A DNA stretch of 64,000 nt from Hemerocallis citrina. Lineage: Eukaryota > Streptophyta > Magnoliopsida > Asparagales > Asphodelaceae. The translations under genes and the position numbers were made by a program. A model generated the notes under the pieces. It saw only the letters and a list, made by a program, of their open reading frames with translations. It was not told where the DNA came from and ran no database searches. The stretch lies in assembly GCA_017893485.1 (NCBI GenBank), contig JACEHZ010000589.1:434001-498000 (forward strand), in the 5' to 3' direction. Below are positions 44,243 through 56,220 of this stretch, piece after piece; positions within the stretch are counted from its first letter, which is position 1, and the number at the start of each line of letters is the position of its first letter.

Positions 44243-47170
44243 TGTAACGCCCCGAATCCCAAATACACCGAATTCGAGATGTTCTACAGGATCTTTTCAC
44301 TTTCTTTAGTACAATTTTACAAGGAATTCAAACTTTCCACTTTACATCAGAGTTACATCATATATTACATTTACATTTTGCACAGCGGAAGTAAAATTTA
44401 CAACATTTACATAAATGTACAACAACATGGTAATATCTTTATGCATCCATTCCTCTTTAACCTTTAACATGTCATTTATCCTGCATACAAAACTGTGGGT
44501 ACGTCAGTTTATTCAACCGACGATAGTTATACATGGCCATCCTCTCTATGCCAGGAACAGTATAACGATTCTCATTTCTTAACAAATCACAAACTTGTTC
44601 ACATTCAATAAATAAAGGGAAAAGGGAAAATCTTAATGATGTCGTGTTGTGATTGTGCACTTAATCCTTAATGTAATTATTTAATTTACATGACACTAAT
44701 GCACACTTGTTCGGATTCTATGCATCCCATATTACATAGGTCCGAGGGCAAGCGTCTTAATCGTTCTTAATTTTCGTAGGGTTCAATCTCTCGCCATGAC
44801 TTACTCTACTTCTGTAATTACAGTGAGTATCCTAGATGATCTATGAGTACAAGCTCGTGTACAGAAAACCTGGAGGGGAACCCCATGCCATGTCTTGACT
44901 CATCAAGCATGCATTCTGTGGCAATTTCAACCTCCTTCATGGCACACGATCCTCTTGCAGTCACCAAACACCCCACAAGCGTGACTAGAGTTCGATCATT
45001 CTGAGTTGTGCCAGCGCCATGTCTTGACGCATCAAGCATGCATTCTGTGGCTCACACACCAGCACCGTAAACCCTAGTTCTCATACTCGTGTTTTTCTCT
45101 CACTTTCATCACATCTTCACTATGCACTAATCCTTAGTTTTATTAGAATCATGAACAAAAATCAAAGCTCTAGAGTTAGCCTCTCCACTCAACCGGACTT
45201 ATTCATTCATTACAATACATGACCAACCTTGGTCTTTCAAATTCTCATTTCATTTCATTTCATTGCCGGGGGAGACTTAGCTACTCTTTTGTTTCAATTT
45301 CCAATTCACAATTTTCAATTGAGTATTTCCAGCTCATAATTCATTTTAGAGTCACACAGACTTTCTTTATCATGATCTTAGCCTTTCATGTTCATTTAAT
45401 TCTTCACTCAAGCATGACTCATTTCATGTAAATTTCTCAATGCAACTATGATTCATATAAATTCATACAGCAATAGAAAAAGTTCATCAATCATCAATCA
45501 TAAAGTTCAGCAGTAACCAAATAACATCTCTGTCATATCAAAATCTGCTCTGTACAGTCGACTTGGAAAAAGACCAGTGACTTATACAGTCAATTCAAGT
45601 TCTTCATAAACACTCGGGAGAGTCGACTGCTGCACACGACCAGTCGGCTGTCCCGCAACTTTTCATGTTCGAAATGTTATCCATGTGACAGTCGACTGTT
45701 ATTCCATCAGTCGTCTGTCCTGGGGTTTTCTTAACAGTACAATATCAGGTTCAGCTCAGTCGACTTGCTACACGCATTAAGTCGGCTGGACAGTTTCATG
45801 ATTCAAAATAGGGGATCATCTTTCTTACAGTTCTTACATACACTGGCATCATGATGTCAATCTACAGTATACATACATTCATGTCTCATAAACACGAAAT
45901 CTCTTAATTGTTCAGTAATATCACCTTATGCAATTTCAAGTGCTAACATTTGTCTTTCCTTCAAGGAAGTGTTTAAACATGCATTTATACTTACTCATAA
46001 CTTTCTTGCAAAGGTGAAAGTATTAATCTCAATCCATTACAATAGAATAACACAATGGAAAAATACTTCATTTCATGAAACTACCAGATTATTCATAGTT
46101 TAATCAAAGTATCGGTCGACTGTTCATAACCCCAGTCGACTGCCCAGATTATTCTTAGTTATATTAATCATCGCTAGTTCTTTTTTCACATGCTCATGTC
46201 TACTTAACCATGTACATCATGAGTTTAGCCTTACTATTTCACATATATGTCATGAAACTTCTAACAAATAGGTAACAGATGTCTCGTACCAGTCGACTTA
46301 TCCTTACGGCAGTCGACTGTACCGACCCAATTCATCATTGTTTGTAGCGTCATTATTTCACTAATTGTCTTCCACAATTATCATCATAAACATACTCGAG
46401 CAATTCTAATACGTTTGAATTTACTTCTCATAAGCAATAGCAACAATCATCATAATTATAGCATAATTTCTACACTAGAAGTCCTGAGAAACACCCACCT
46501 TATTTGACGAAGTAATCGAATCCAGCAAAAGCTCCTACTGCAGTGCACCTTCCTTGTTCCTTGCTCCTTGCTCTCTGCCGAAGATCTCCAGATGATGCCC
46601 GGACTCCACACACAACTCTCTCACAATAACAATCTCAAGAAATAGCCTTAGTGTAAAGAACAATGGATGAGAGGGGAGGTATTTATACACCAAAAGGAGT
46701 GAGATGGAGGGCTAGGATTCAATAGATGGTTATTGAATCAAAGGCTAGGATGCACTAGGGGGTTGTGATAACCACCCACACCTTGCATAACCACCCATGA
46801 CTCCAACCCACTACTTCCCCAACCGGCCAAGCAAAGAGTGCTCAATGCACGTGTACATAGAATGCACGTGCACACCCAAACCACCCTATAGAACTTGTAC
46901 ATCAAAACCGAAAAATAAAAGAGAAGGAGTGCTACCCACTCCAAGTTGTAGAAAATAATAAAAGGGTTTAATTTCATGGGCTAAAATTAATTGGGCCAAA
47001 ATAATATTTTAAAAATAAGTGAGTAAATTAACCTTTGGGCTTTAGAAAAATGCTTTATAGGAAACAATATTCTTATTCATTATGTTGAAAATAATAGCCA
47101 ATATATTACATATGCACACCATATATAAAAATAAATAATCTTTCATATATTCGAAAATCAGGGTATTACA
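44243..47170 (-). mobile_element. solo LTR of a Tekay/Del-like Gypsy element, third-level nesting
   Basis: 2928 bp, TGTAACGCCCCGAATCC to GGGTATTACA, flanked by a perfect TCACC duplication (44238-44242, 47171-47175). It is the same terminal style as 3901-6627. A minus-strand TATA box (GTATAAATACC) near 46690 gives the orientation. A 38-bp unit (CCATGTCTTGACTCATCAAGC) repeats at 44888 and 45016. Eight or more CAGTCGACTG/GTCGACT motifs are scattered over 45555-46325, in the part transcribed after the TATA box. No coding domain. Confidence 0.85.
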
Positions 47171-47224
47171 TCACCGCAGCAACGTCTTGCCCTTTAGGAT
47201 CACTTCCATGGCAAGCAGCTCCCA

Positions 47225-48550
47225 CTAAATTCGTACCTCCCATCCACAACTGAAAGAACTCGGTTGCACCCCACACAACCTACTACTCGATTCCGGCTGA
47301 GAGTCAACTACAAGAGAAATGCCCCTCACGTCTCTAAGCAAATACAGCGTTCCCTCACGCTTCCCTTTTGCAATCACCCTTGAACCTATAGCTATGCACC
47401 ACTCCCCACTACCAACTATAGTAGACAACCCCTCCATGTCTGGCCTTCCAATCGAGATAAGATTTTACTTCAAGTCTGGAACATGCCTTGTCTCCTGCAA
47501 GACAACACTTTAATCATCATTAGCTTTCACACGAACAGTACTAACCCCACGTACAGGACACCGGTGACCATTCCCCACGATCACATCTCCAAAAGAACTC
47601 TCGTTGTAGTCATCAAACCCCTTTTTCCTCGGAGTGCATTGAAAAGAAGCTTCCGAATCAATATACCAATCTTGAGTGCCCAAATCCTCCCCAGCTGATA
47701 AGCATAACTCTTTAACAAGCCCCCCTTGAGCTTCCTTTAGGATATCTCTCTTCGGTTTCTCCTGCTTCTTCTTTATATAAGCCTTGCAACTGCGCATCAC
47801 GTGACCCTTCTTGTGACAATACCAGCACTCAGGCCCATGTCCCCCATCGCTGTCATCAGACCCACTCTTAGATGAACTACTCTGATCCTTTCTTCTTCGA
47901 CTGCTCTTAGATCTCCCACGTCTCTTCTCAACATATATTGTGGAATCTCTAGAAGATGATGATGGATATCCCCCGTTTCTCACCCTTCTCACCTCCTCGT
48001 TCAGAATGTTACTCACAACATCTTGTAGAGTCGTCGAATCTGTCATAGTGCCTGTAATAGTCTATTCCACCATACTATAACTATCGGGTAAAGTAGATAG
48101 AAGTAACAATGACTGCCCCCTCTCTGAAAACTTTAAACCTGCAACTTCCAACTGGTTGTAAACCATACAGTAATTGTTCACATGCTCTGCTATTGAACCC
48201 CCTTCTCTCAACTTCATATTAACCAATTTCTTCAGATGAAGAATTTGATTAGATGCCGACGGTTTCTCATACATATCCGTGAGAACCTCCATAGCCTCTT
48301 TTGTGGTCTTTACCTTCGAGATATGAAATAACGTCTTCTTACTCAGCCACAACTGAATCTGCCTCAGCGCCTTCTGATCCAAATGATTCCAATCCGCCAA
48401 GACCTTCGCATCCTTTTCTGCACCTACCGAATTCTTATCAAATAACGGACCATCAAGATCTTTCTGACAAAGATACGCTATCATCTGAATCTTCCACATC
48501 GCGAAGTCACTCACATCGAATCTCTCGATCTTCATCTTGTTATCGGCCAT
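47225..48550 (-). pseudogene. Copia-B gag and protease
   Basis: The minus-strand frame from MADNKMKIERFDV shows UBN2-type gag (FAMWKIQMIAYLCQKDL), an in-frame TAG at 48062-48064, a basic/serine-rich stretch, zinc knuckle CWYCHKKGHVMRSC, and protease WYIDSEASFQCTP. The usual active site D-S-G-A reads D-S-E-A, so the protease would probably be dead. The same frame continues past further stops to GTLYLLRDVRG (pre-integrase region) and ends near 47225. Integrase and everything after is absent. Confidence 0.8.
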
Positions 48551-49368
48551 CTCGAACCAACTGCTCTGATACAACTTGTTAAAGAATCTACCCCACAGCT
48601 CGTAGTGCTAATAGCGGAAACACACCATAAGCATAGAAACTCCCAAAATTTAGATGAACCAAGAACAAGCCACCACAATATATGCAAGATCTCACAAGAA
48701 CACAATCAATATGCAGAGATAACCAATACTTCTTATTCTCCAAGAAATACAAAGATTACAAAAGAGATTACAACTCTCAATCTCTCTCTCTCACCTTTGA
48801 AACACTCGGCACAATCCCGTCTTTAAGTTGAACAATGATAACAGCTCACCTCTTGATTACACAAATTGATGGATTAGATCTACACAAACCCTAGAGTCTA
48901 CGGCCATATATATAGCCCGCAAGTATACCCTAAAAGATAAACACAAATTCAGCAATTGGGCCTTAAATTCGTAAGCCCAAAAATAATCAGTGCCGAAGTC
49001 GGTCGACCGCAACGTGTAGAGTCAGACCCGAGACTCGATCGGTTGACTGCACCCACAAGGTCGGTCGACCGTCATCTCCTCTGTTGGACCCTGTACACTC
49101 GAAGAACTCAGCAGCTAGGGTCGGTCGACCGCACCTCCAGGTTGGTCGACCGCAACTCTCCAGACTACACTTCTTCTACTTGCTGTTTGTATTCTCTTAC
49201 TTCTTTGTCTGCTTCTCTTCTTCTCCAACTTCAAGTACTCAGTGCCTACGTGTATTTGAGACCATAATTCCTAACATATTTGAATTTCATTCCATATAAT
49301 CCTGTAAAGATCTTAGCTGAAAATATTAGATGCATGTGTTTATTCTGTACACACCAAATTTAGGGTCA

Positions 49369-50928
49369 ACCAAAACTAGAGAAACAAGAAAAATTAGTAC
49401 ATGAACATGATTCCCTATATATTGATCATTGCTTCTGAAACATTAGGAAAAGTACTGAAAAGCCACTAGCAATTTTCCATACTTACAGTTAATCTGTAAT
49501 GAACATTCTTATAGTGTTAATACTGAATAAATATTAGCGGTCATCTGTAGTGATTAACTGTGTTCTTAATTTCCTTGCAGTTCACTGCATATCCTTTCTT
49601 AAATACCAGCTTGGTTACTGAAAATTCCTGATGATTTGAGCTTCATAACCTATTTATTCAGCTCTTAATTAGCTTAAGATAAAGTATTTCTAAAAGCAAC
49701 CTATATAACAAGTAAATCAAAACTGCAGGTTACTTGTATACACAATTCTTTTTCGGATATTGATGCTAGGAGCCTTGGAGTTCATTATGCATGTTACGCT
49801 ATATAGATCGTCATCCTACACAGTGTCAACTCAGTTAGAGCTGTGATTTGCTTTCTCTTGGTTATCTAATCATTTTGTTTTTTGATTTAGAACTTTCTCT
49901 CTTTGTTGCTCCATGCTGAGGTGCATGCTATTACATATGTGCCTAGACCAATTTTAAGCTAGAGCTCCTCTGTCGGATCTTTGTTCAAGCCGGATGAAGA
50001 CCATAACGGTCTCCTCAGCTGCATTAATCAACTTTGGATTGAAGGTCAAAAGCTTGTTAGAATGTTTTCATGGGCGAATTGGATTTCCCGTGAATAGAAA
50101 TGTACTGATGTTTGATTATTAACATCAGAATTTTAACACAATAGCGTGTTTATATTTAATCAGTATTAGTAGATAAATGAGCTCACTTGTTCTTTCTTAG
50201 CATAATAATTACCATGAATAGAGTGCTTACTTGTTCTTCCGAAACATGACAATTAACAGTATGTTCAAATTTGTTAAAAAATCCACTTGCATTGCATTGC
50301 ATGTAAGTATAGGGTGACACGCACCGGCACACCCTTCTCTCTTTATAAACAGTAAAAGTAACAATTCTTTGAGTAGGATCCTAGCTACCTTACTCTCTCA
50401 AAAAGAACAGAATTAGAACAATTGATATAGGTTCACGAATTTTGCTATCAATCAAATCTTAGTCATGCACTTGACTATAAATAAAGCAGTAAGCAGTTTT
50501 GGTCATTTGTTAATAAAAAAGAAAAAAAACAAATGCATATGCATAATACATCATCATAATGGAAATTATAAATAATGTAATTTAGATGAAAATACACAAA
50601 GCACAAACAACGCATTGACTCAAAAGGACACAACGACCTCTCACCAAGTGCATGGAGCACAACGATACGTCCTCCCACTCCCATTCAGATGACTAAGGCT
50701 TCATTCCCGCTAACAATGGAATTATCAATGTTGGAGATCCCTTTGTGGTCCAGTGCAGGAAACACAATCTCATTGGCCTCACTCTCTCTCTCTCTCTCTC
50801 TCTGTTTGTCTCATAATGGTAATGTACATCCTCATAGTCATAGCTTCAAAGTTCAAACTGAGGGGCGAAAAAGATATTTCCTGTTAGGATGGCGATATAT
50901 TTGGTCACGTTTATAAAACAATCAAACC
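49369..50928. other. unassigned host-like sequence
   Basis: 1.5 kb without transposon signatures. Some exon-like pieces with acceptor/donor-like borders occur (for example after AAAACTGCAG at 49731 and after TTGATTTAG at 49890, and a short open stretch around 49980-50090), but no protein is recognised. It may be a gene remnant or a noncoding transcript. A CT run lies at 50782-50802. Confidence 0.4.
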
Positions 50929-51018
50929 GGGGTGGTGGCGCAGTTGGCTAGTGCGTAGGTCTCATAGCAATGAGTTTGAGTTATCCTGAGGTCGAGAGTT
51001 CGAGCCTCTCTCACCCCA
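50929..51018 (+). tRNA. elongator tRNA-Met (CAU) with intron
   Basis: Acceptor arms GGGGTGG and TCACCCC pair, with discriminator A at 51018. The D-arm is GCGCAGTTGGCTAGTGCGT, the anticodon loop CTCATA with CAT, and the T-arm GAGAGTTCGAGCCTCTC. The segment GCAATGAGTTTGAGTT after CATA, before ATCCTGAGG, is the expected intron position of plant elongator tRNA-Met (between positions 37 and 38), about 16 nt. A TTTT terminator follows at 51022-51025. It decodes AUG internally during translation. Confidence 0.95.
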
Positions 51019-51074
51019 ATTGTTTTCTTTTTCGTTTTTGTGATACTAATTACAACATTATAAACGTTTTCTAT

Positions 51075-51216
51075 CTAAGCATGTGGAGGGCATGATTAGC
51101 TATTCAAGGTGGAGAGGTCATTTTATTTGTTTCAATTTGCTTTCTTTTTTCTAACTACTAAGCAAGTGGAGGGCATGATTAGCTATTCAAGGTGGAGAGG
51201 TCATTTTATTTGTTTT
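51075..51216. repeat. tandem duplication downstream of the tRNA (83-bp period)
   Basis: CTAAGCATGTGGAGGGCATG at 51075 and CTAAGCAAGTGGAGGGCATG at 51158 each run for about 59 bp through TCATTTTATTTG with one mismatch. Confidence 0.9.
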
Positions 51217-51659
51217 TTGCTCGAATTTCGTGGTCTGCCAGCTTCTTTGCGTTGTATTGCCCTACTCATTCATGTAATGTGAGATTTGCATATTAGGCAT
51301 TCTCTTTCTTTTCTATTATATGCAAACTAGTAATTTACACGAGCTTTCTATTATATGCAAACTGCTAATTTACACGTGCGATGCACATTTTAATAATTTT
51401 TTTAAAATTAAAAATTAAAATACTGACATAGTGTTGAAATATAGCAATTGTATATTCTGTTTCCTAATATATAGGAAACAGATTCCCCAAATGTCTCATC
51501 TCCCCAATCTTCTCTCAATCTCTTTTCTTCTTATCCATGAATGTAATTCTATATATAGATGTATACAGCAAAGTAAAAAAGAACAAGAATAATAAGAATT
51601 ATTTTTCCCAAAATTATTTTCTTCATGGTATCAGAGCCTAACAAGATCTAGGTTAGTTG

Positions 51660-52451
51660 AAGAAGAAGAAGAGAAGGAGGCGATCAGACGCCTGCATTCC
51701 GATCTGACACCGACCAAACCCCGATCCCCGAACCATCCGATACTGATTCATCTTCCCCAGCCGTTTCCCCGTTCTCCGACCCCCCCCTTGTCAGCACACC
51801 CCCCGGCGACGTCTCCTAGCACCGCCCTATTCCCATCGGCGCACCACCACATCCCCGAAACCCCTCTCCTCTTTTCTCCCGCCCAAGTTACTGTTCATCT
51901 TCTTCCCAAAAAAAAAAACCCCACTGCCTTCTCCCACCACTCCGGCGACCCTCCTTCCAGCGTCGCCTTCCCCTGCATCAGCCACCATGTCGACCTCCGA
52001 GCCCCGAACCCCCTTGGCTGCTCCTGTATCCGATTAAAGACCACAGAATCGTTGAGCTCCGCCAGATCGAAACCCTTAGCCGACTTTCCGATCCAGTCGT
52101 CGTCGTTTCCGTTTGCGCCACCTCCCGCCGTCGGTGCTAGCATCGGCCAGCGACGCCACCGAAGCCCATGGTTGCCATTGCTGTCTCTTTGCTTGGGTTT
52201 CTTTGCACGTAGTTTGTGCACGTGTTAATTGTGTGTTTGCTTATCTGAGAAGGAGGGATCTTGATCTTGTGTTTGGCATTTGGATCTCGGTGTTTGGTGT
52301 TTTGATCCGCTATGGAGTTACTGTTTGGGTGTTGGATTGTTGCTGCTTTGCTGGTTGTTGAAGACTTGGAGCTGTTCTTGACCAAGTTGTGTTGTTTGCT
52401 ATTGGTTGCTGAAGATCAGATCCATTGTTTTTTCTCCTTTGTGCCGCTACC
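51660..52451 (+). other. Copia-E leader replacing gag
   Basis: C-rich stretch (about 51690-52130), then a T/G-rich stretch with TTTGCTTGGGTTTCTTTGCA and GAGAAGGAGGGATCTTGAT. The second half is conserved in copy 2 (58455-58660), while the C-rich half is only similar in composition. Frames on both strands are open (146 and 108 codons) but proline-rich and not shared with copy 2. I see no gag. It may be captured host 5' UTR or exon sequence. Confidence 0.6.
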
Positions 52452-55400
52452 ATGGGACAAACTGATAGAGCTGAGAAGAGTATTGGACTCGCCTCTACAT
52501 TAGTCACAGCTGCAGGTAATGATGGTAAGGTATTTAATATTTCTGCTTCTGTTATGAATAGTGCATGGATAATTGATTCGGGTGCTACCGACCATATGAC
52601 TTTTGATTCTAGACAAGTTCAAAATTTTCAACCATCCACTAAATCGATTGTGTCCACTGCCAATGGTGATCCTGCCACTGTTACTAGCGAGGGTACCATA
52701 CATCTCACAAACAACCTAATCTTAGATACTGCCCTAGTTGTGCCATCCTTGAATTTCAACCTATTATCTGTTGCTCAAATAACTACTGCCTTACATTGTA
52801 TTGTAGTCTTTTGGCCTTCCCATTGTGTGTTTAAGGATATTCGGACTCACAAGACGATTGGTTATGGGGTTAGGCACGGGAAGCTCTATTACCTGGATTT
52901 AGAATCTGAATGTTCGAGCAAGTTGACTCAAGCTCTAAGTGTGGAAGGATCCGAAGATGAGAAGAAGAAATCAGATATTTGGCTATGGCATCGACGTCTA
53001 GGGCATGCTTCTTTTGGTTATTTGAAGAAATTATTTTCAAGTTTATTTTTGAAGTTGGATACATCTGCCTTTCGGTGTGATGTGTGTGAACTCGCAAAAG
53101 GTCATCGTGCCTCTTTTCCTCCAAGTCCAAGTAAAAGCTCCCTACTTTTTATGATTATTCATTCTGATGTTTGGGGTCCATCCAAAACCACTACATTTGG
53201 AGGAGCCAAATGGTTTGTGACCTTTATTGATGACTGTACCCGTATGACCTGGATTTGTTTGATGAAGTCAAAAAGTGAAGTTAGTGGTTTGTTTCAGAAA
53301 TTTCACAAGCATGTTATGATTCAGTATAAATCACAGATTCAAGTTCTTAGGAGTGATAATGGCGGAGAATACCTGAGTTCAAATCTGCAACAATATTTGG
53401 TGGAACACGGAATTGTTCATCAGACTGCATGCTCGTATACACCTCAACAGAATGGGGTTGCAGAAAGAAAAAATAGACACTTGCTTGAAGTGGTCCATGC
53501 TTCTCTTATCCATGGGAATATGCCACTCATTTATTGGAGAGAAGCCCTTGCTTCTGCTGCATACTTAATCAACCGAGTTCCCTCTAATATCCTAAACTTT
53601 CTCACACCATTTCAAGCATTAACTGAAGCTGTGAATGCACCAAAAGTCGTCAACTTGCCACCTCGTGTGTTTGGGTGTGTTGCATTTGTTCATCTTCATC
53701 AACATGAACGCAATAAGTTAACTCCTCGAGCTGTCCGCTGTGTTTTCGTGGTATATGCACAGAATAAGAAAGGGTATCGGTGCTATCACCCACCAACTCA
53801 AAAGATGTTTGTGACTATGGATGTGGTGTTCCATGAAGATGAGATGTATTTTTCCTTTGAGATTGAACTTCAGGAGGAGTACCGAAGTGAAGTTCAAACT
53901 CTTGCCTATGATGAAGTGGTTACTATTCAAACTGAACGATCAGATATAAGAAGAGAAAATCAGGGTGTGAGTAATGACGATCACTCGAATGAAGACTTGG
54001 TTGAGGAAGAAAATTTCCACGAAGATCTGCAGTCAGTGTCGAACCTCCATGAAGATGAGCCATCTCCACCACCAGCACCATCTGAACCATCTCCACCACC
54101 AGTACCATCAGATCTATCTTTACTTCCAGCAGAACCCCAAAACCAATCGTCATCGCTGTCCGAAGCTCCAAGAAGAGAACTTCCAAACCGTACTACTAGA
54201 GGTATCCCAAAACTCACTTACGAGCCTAATCCCACTAATAAAGCCAAATATCTCATGAGTCATTATGTGTCCACTCACTGATTGTCTGAATCAAATAAGT
54301 CATTTGTGAATCAATTATCTGCTGTATCTATTCCTAACAGTGTGCAGGAAACCTTAGCCGATCCAAGGTAGAAAGCAGCTATGGATGAGGAGATGAAGTC
54401 CTTGAAGAAGAATGAGACTTGGGAGATAGTCGAGCTGCCAGCAGGGAAGAAGCCAGTAGGATGCAGATGGATTTATACAGTGAAATATAAATCGGATGGT
54501 TCGATAGAGCGGTACAAGGCAAGGCTGGTTGCCAAAGGGTACACTCAAACTTATGGAATTGATTATGATGAAACATTTGCACCTGTGGCAAAGTTCAACA
54601 CTATTCGAGTTCTACTGTCACTTGCTGCAAATCTTGACTGGCCGTTGGAGCAATTTGATATGAAGAATGCATTTTTGCATGGGGAATTGACAGAAGAAAT
54701 CTATATGGATCTTCCACCAGGGTCGAACAGACCAGTCCAACACAGCAACAAAGTATGGCATCTGAAGAAAGCATTGTATGGACTGAAGCAGTCGCCAAGA
54801 GCCTGGTTTGGGAGATTTACAAAATCAATGAGGACATTCGGATACGATTAGAGTAATTCTGATCATACTCTATTCCTAAAAAGGAAAGAAGGTAAAATTA
54901 CTGCTCTCATTATTTATGTTGATGATATGATAGTAACTGGAGATGATCCTGAGGAGATGAAGGCATTAAAGAACTACTTGTCACAAGAGTTCGAAATGAA
55001 AGATCTTAGTCCTTTGAGATACTTCCTTAGTATTGAAGTTTCTCGCTCAAGAAAGGGGATATTTCTTTCTCAAAGAAAATATGCTCTCGATTTATTGAAG
55101 GAAACTGGAATGTCCGCTTGTTAACCGATTAGTACACCATTGGAAGAAGAACTAAAACTATGCAACGAAGCTGATCAAGTGCCTTGTGATAAGGAAAGAT
55201 ATCAGAGATTGGTTGGACGACTAATGTATCTTGCACATACACGGCCAGATTTGTCATATGCTTTAAGTGTGGTAAGTCAGTTTATGCATGCACCTCGGGA
55301 ACAACATATGGACACAGTAATGAGAATTATGAGATACATTAAGTCAGCCCCAGAAAAAGGAATTTTATTTGTGAAATATGGTCACTTGAAGGTTGAGGCA

Positions 55401-55871
55401 TATACTGATGCTGATTGAGTAGGATCTACAATCGATAGGCGCTCCACTTCAGGATATTTTACCTTTGTTGGAGGAAATTTAGTTACATGGAGGAGCAAGA
55501 AGCAAAATATTGTTGCACGCTCTAGTGCAGAGGCTGAGTATCGCGGAGTAGCTTTGAGTATAATAGAAGCTTTATGGTTGAAACTCCTATTGCAGGACTT
55601 AGACTATGGTCCAAAGGAACCTATGAAGGTGTATTGTGACAGTCAAGCGGCATGTGATATTGCGGCTAATCCAGTTCAGCATGATAGGAAGAAACATGTA
55701 GAGGTGGACAGATTCTTCATCAAAGAAAAATTAGATGAGAAAGTTATTGAGATATCCAAAGTGAAGTCAGAAGATCAACTCGCAGATATCCTAACCAAGG
55801 CTGTTTCGACTCGGCTATTCTTGAAATTTGTTGACAAGTTGGGCATGTTCGATATCTATGCACCAACTTGA
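52452..55871 (+). pseudogene. Copia-E pol (PR-IN-RT-RH), five nonsense codons, no frameshift
   Basis: The frame starts at ATG 52452 in GCTACCATGG, conserved in copy 2. Order: protease IDSGATDHM (residue ~40); integrase zinc domain LWHRRLGHASF to FRCDVCELAKG; DDE residues in HSDVWGP, RSDNGGEYL and NGVAERKNR; RT AFLHGELTEEIYM and YVDDMIVTGDDP; RNase H SSAEAEYRGV and VYCDSQAACDIA. In-frame stops are at 54279, 54369, 54849, 55122 and 55416. Copy 2 has sense codons at each (CGC, TGG, CAG, CAG, TGG), so the first requires more than one change and the rest fit C-to-T/G-to-A transitions. The protein would be pol alone. Confidence 0.85.
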
Positions 55872-56220
55872 GGGGGAGTGTTGAAATATAGCAATTGTAT
55901 ATTCTGTTTCCTAATATATAGGAAACAGATTCCCCAAATCTCTCATCTCCCCAATCTTCCCTCAATCTCTTTTCTTCTTCTCCAAGAATGTAATTCTATA
56001 TATAGATGTATACAGCAAAGTAAAAAAGAACATGAAGAATAAGAATTATTTTCCCCAAAATTATTTTCTTCACATAGGGAGGACTCAAACCTGAAACTTT
56101 ATTTATATTAATTATATACCTGTGTTGCACATATTGGTAGATTTACAAATGACACTAAGGCCTTCTCCCATTATATTATTAGAGATTAGAGATTAGATAT
56201 TAGAGATTAGAGATAAAAAA

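Larger units (their letters stand above)
43031..49276 (-). mobile_element. Copia-B: gag/PR-only Copia element inside the Copia-D LTR
   Basis: The LTRs are 43031-43757 (3') and 48577-49276 (5') in the minus orientation. The primer site AGTTGTATCAGAGCAGTTGG follows the 5' LTR, and CCAAGTGGGAGAT precedes the 3' LTR. The target duplication is TATTT (within a T run at 43024-43030, and 49277-49281). The body holds gag and protease, then stops; no integrase, RT or RNase H is present. A Gypsy solo LTR (44243-47170) interrupts the 3' part. Without it the element is about 3.3 kb. The family also has a clean solo LTR at 16395-17118. Confidence 0.85.
31701..49368 (-). mobile_element. Copia-D: SIRE/Maximus-like element, carrying two nested Copia insertions
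   Basis: On the plus strand the 3' LTR is 31701-32327 joined to 37837-38198, and the 5' LTR is 42013-43030 joined to 49282-49368. Both start TGTAAATTACC/TGTAAATCACC and end TTAGGGTCA, and both are about 990 bp once insertions and one 115-bp duplication are removed. On the minus strand the 5' LTR is followed by GTGGTTTCAGAGCAAGG, a variant Met-tRNA primer site, and AAGGGGCAGATTGT precedes the 3' LTR. Copia-C sits in the 3' LTR and Copia-B in the 5' LTR. The duplication ACCAA follows 49368 but lies 6 bp away from the left end (31690-31694), so it is imperfect. Confidence 0.8.
51432..56072 (+). mobile_element. Copia-E copy 1: full-length Copia lacking gag
   Basis: The LTRs are 51432-51625 and 55879-56072 (194 bp each, about 4% different by eye). 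The target duplication CATAG is perfect (51427-51431, 56073-56077). The primer site TGGTATCAGAGCC directly follows the 5' LTR and AGGGGGAG precedes the 3' LTR. Between primer site and protease there are about 830 bp of C-rich, proline-coding leader with no gag fold or zinc knuckle. The same layout in copy 2 (57704-62257) suggests a family trait and not a private deletion. Confidence 0.9.
51327..56185 (-). mobile_element. Helitron split by the Copia-E insertion
   Basis: The right part (56078-56185) ends on the plus strand in the complement of TCTCTAATAATATAATGGG, the 5' end. The left part (51327-51431) has the 3' hairpin GTGCATCGCACGTG and a CTAG terminus (51327-51330). Joining the two parts at the single CATAG site gives a structure colinear with the Helitron at 2678-2957 (GTTTCAGGTTTGAGTCCTCC block). 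The terminal 36 bp is duplicated (AAACTAGTAATTTACACG, AAACTGCTAATTTACACG). Confidence 0.75.

Noticed and set aside
51788..52228. 146-codon proline-rich frame in the Copia-E leader as a replacement gag
   Set aside because: Not conserved in copy 2, without gag motifs or zinc knuckle; long frames on both strands reflect C-rich composition.
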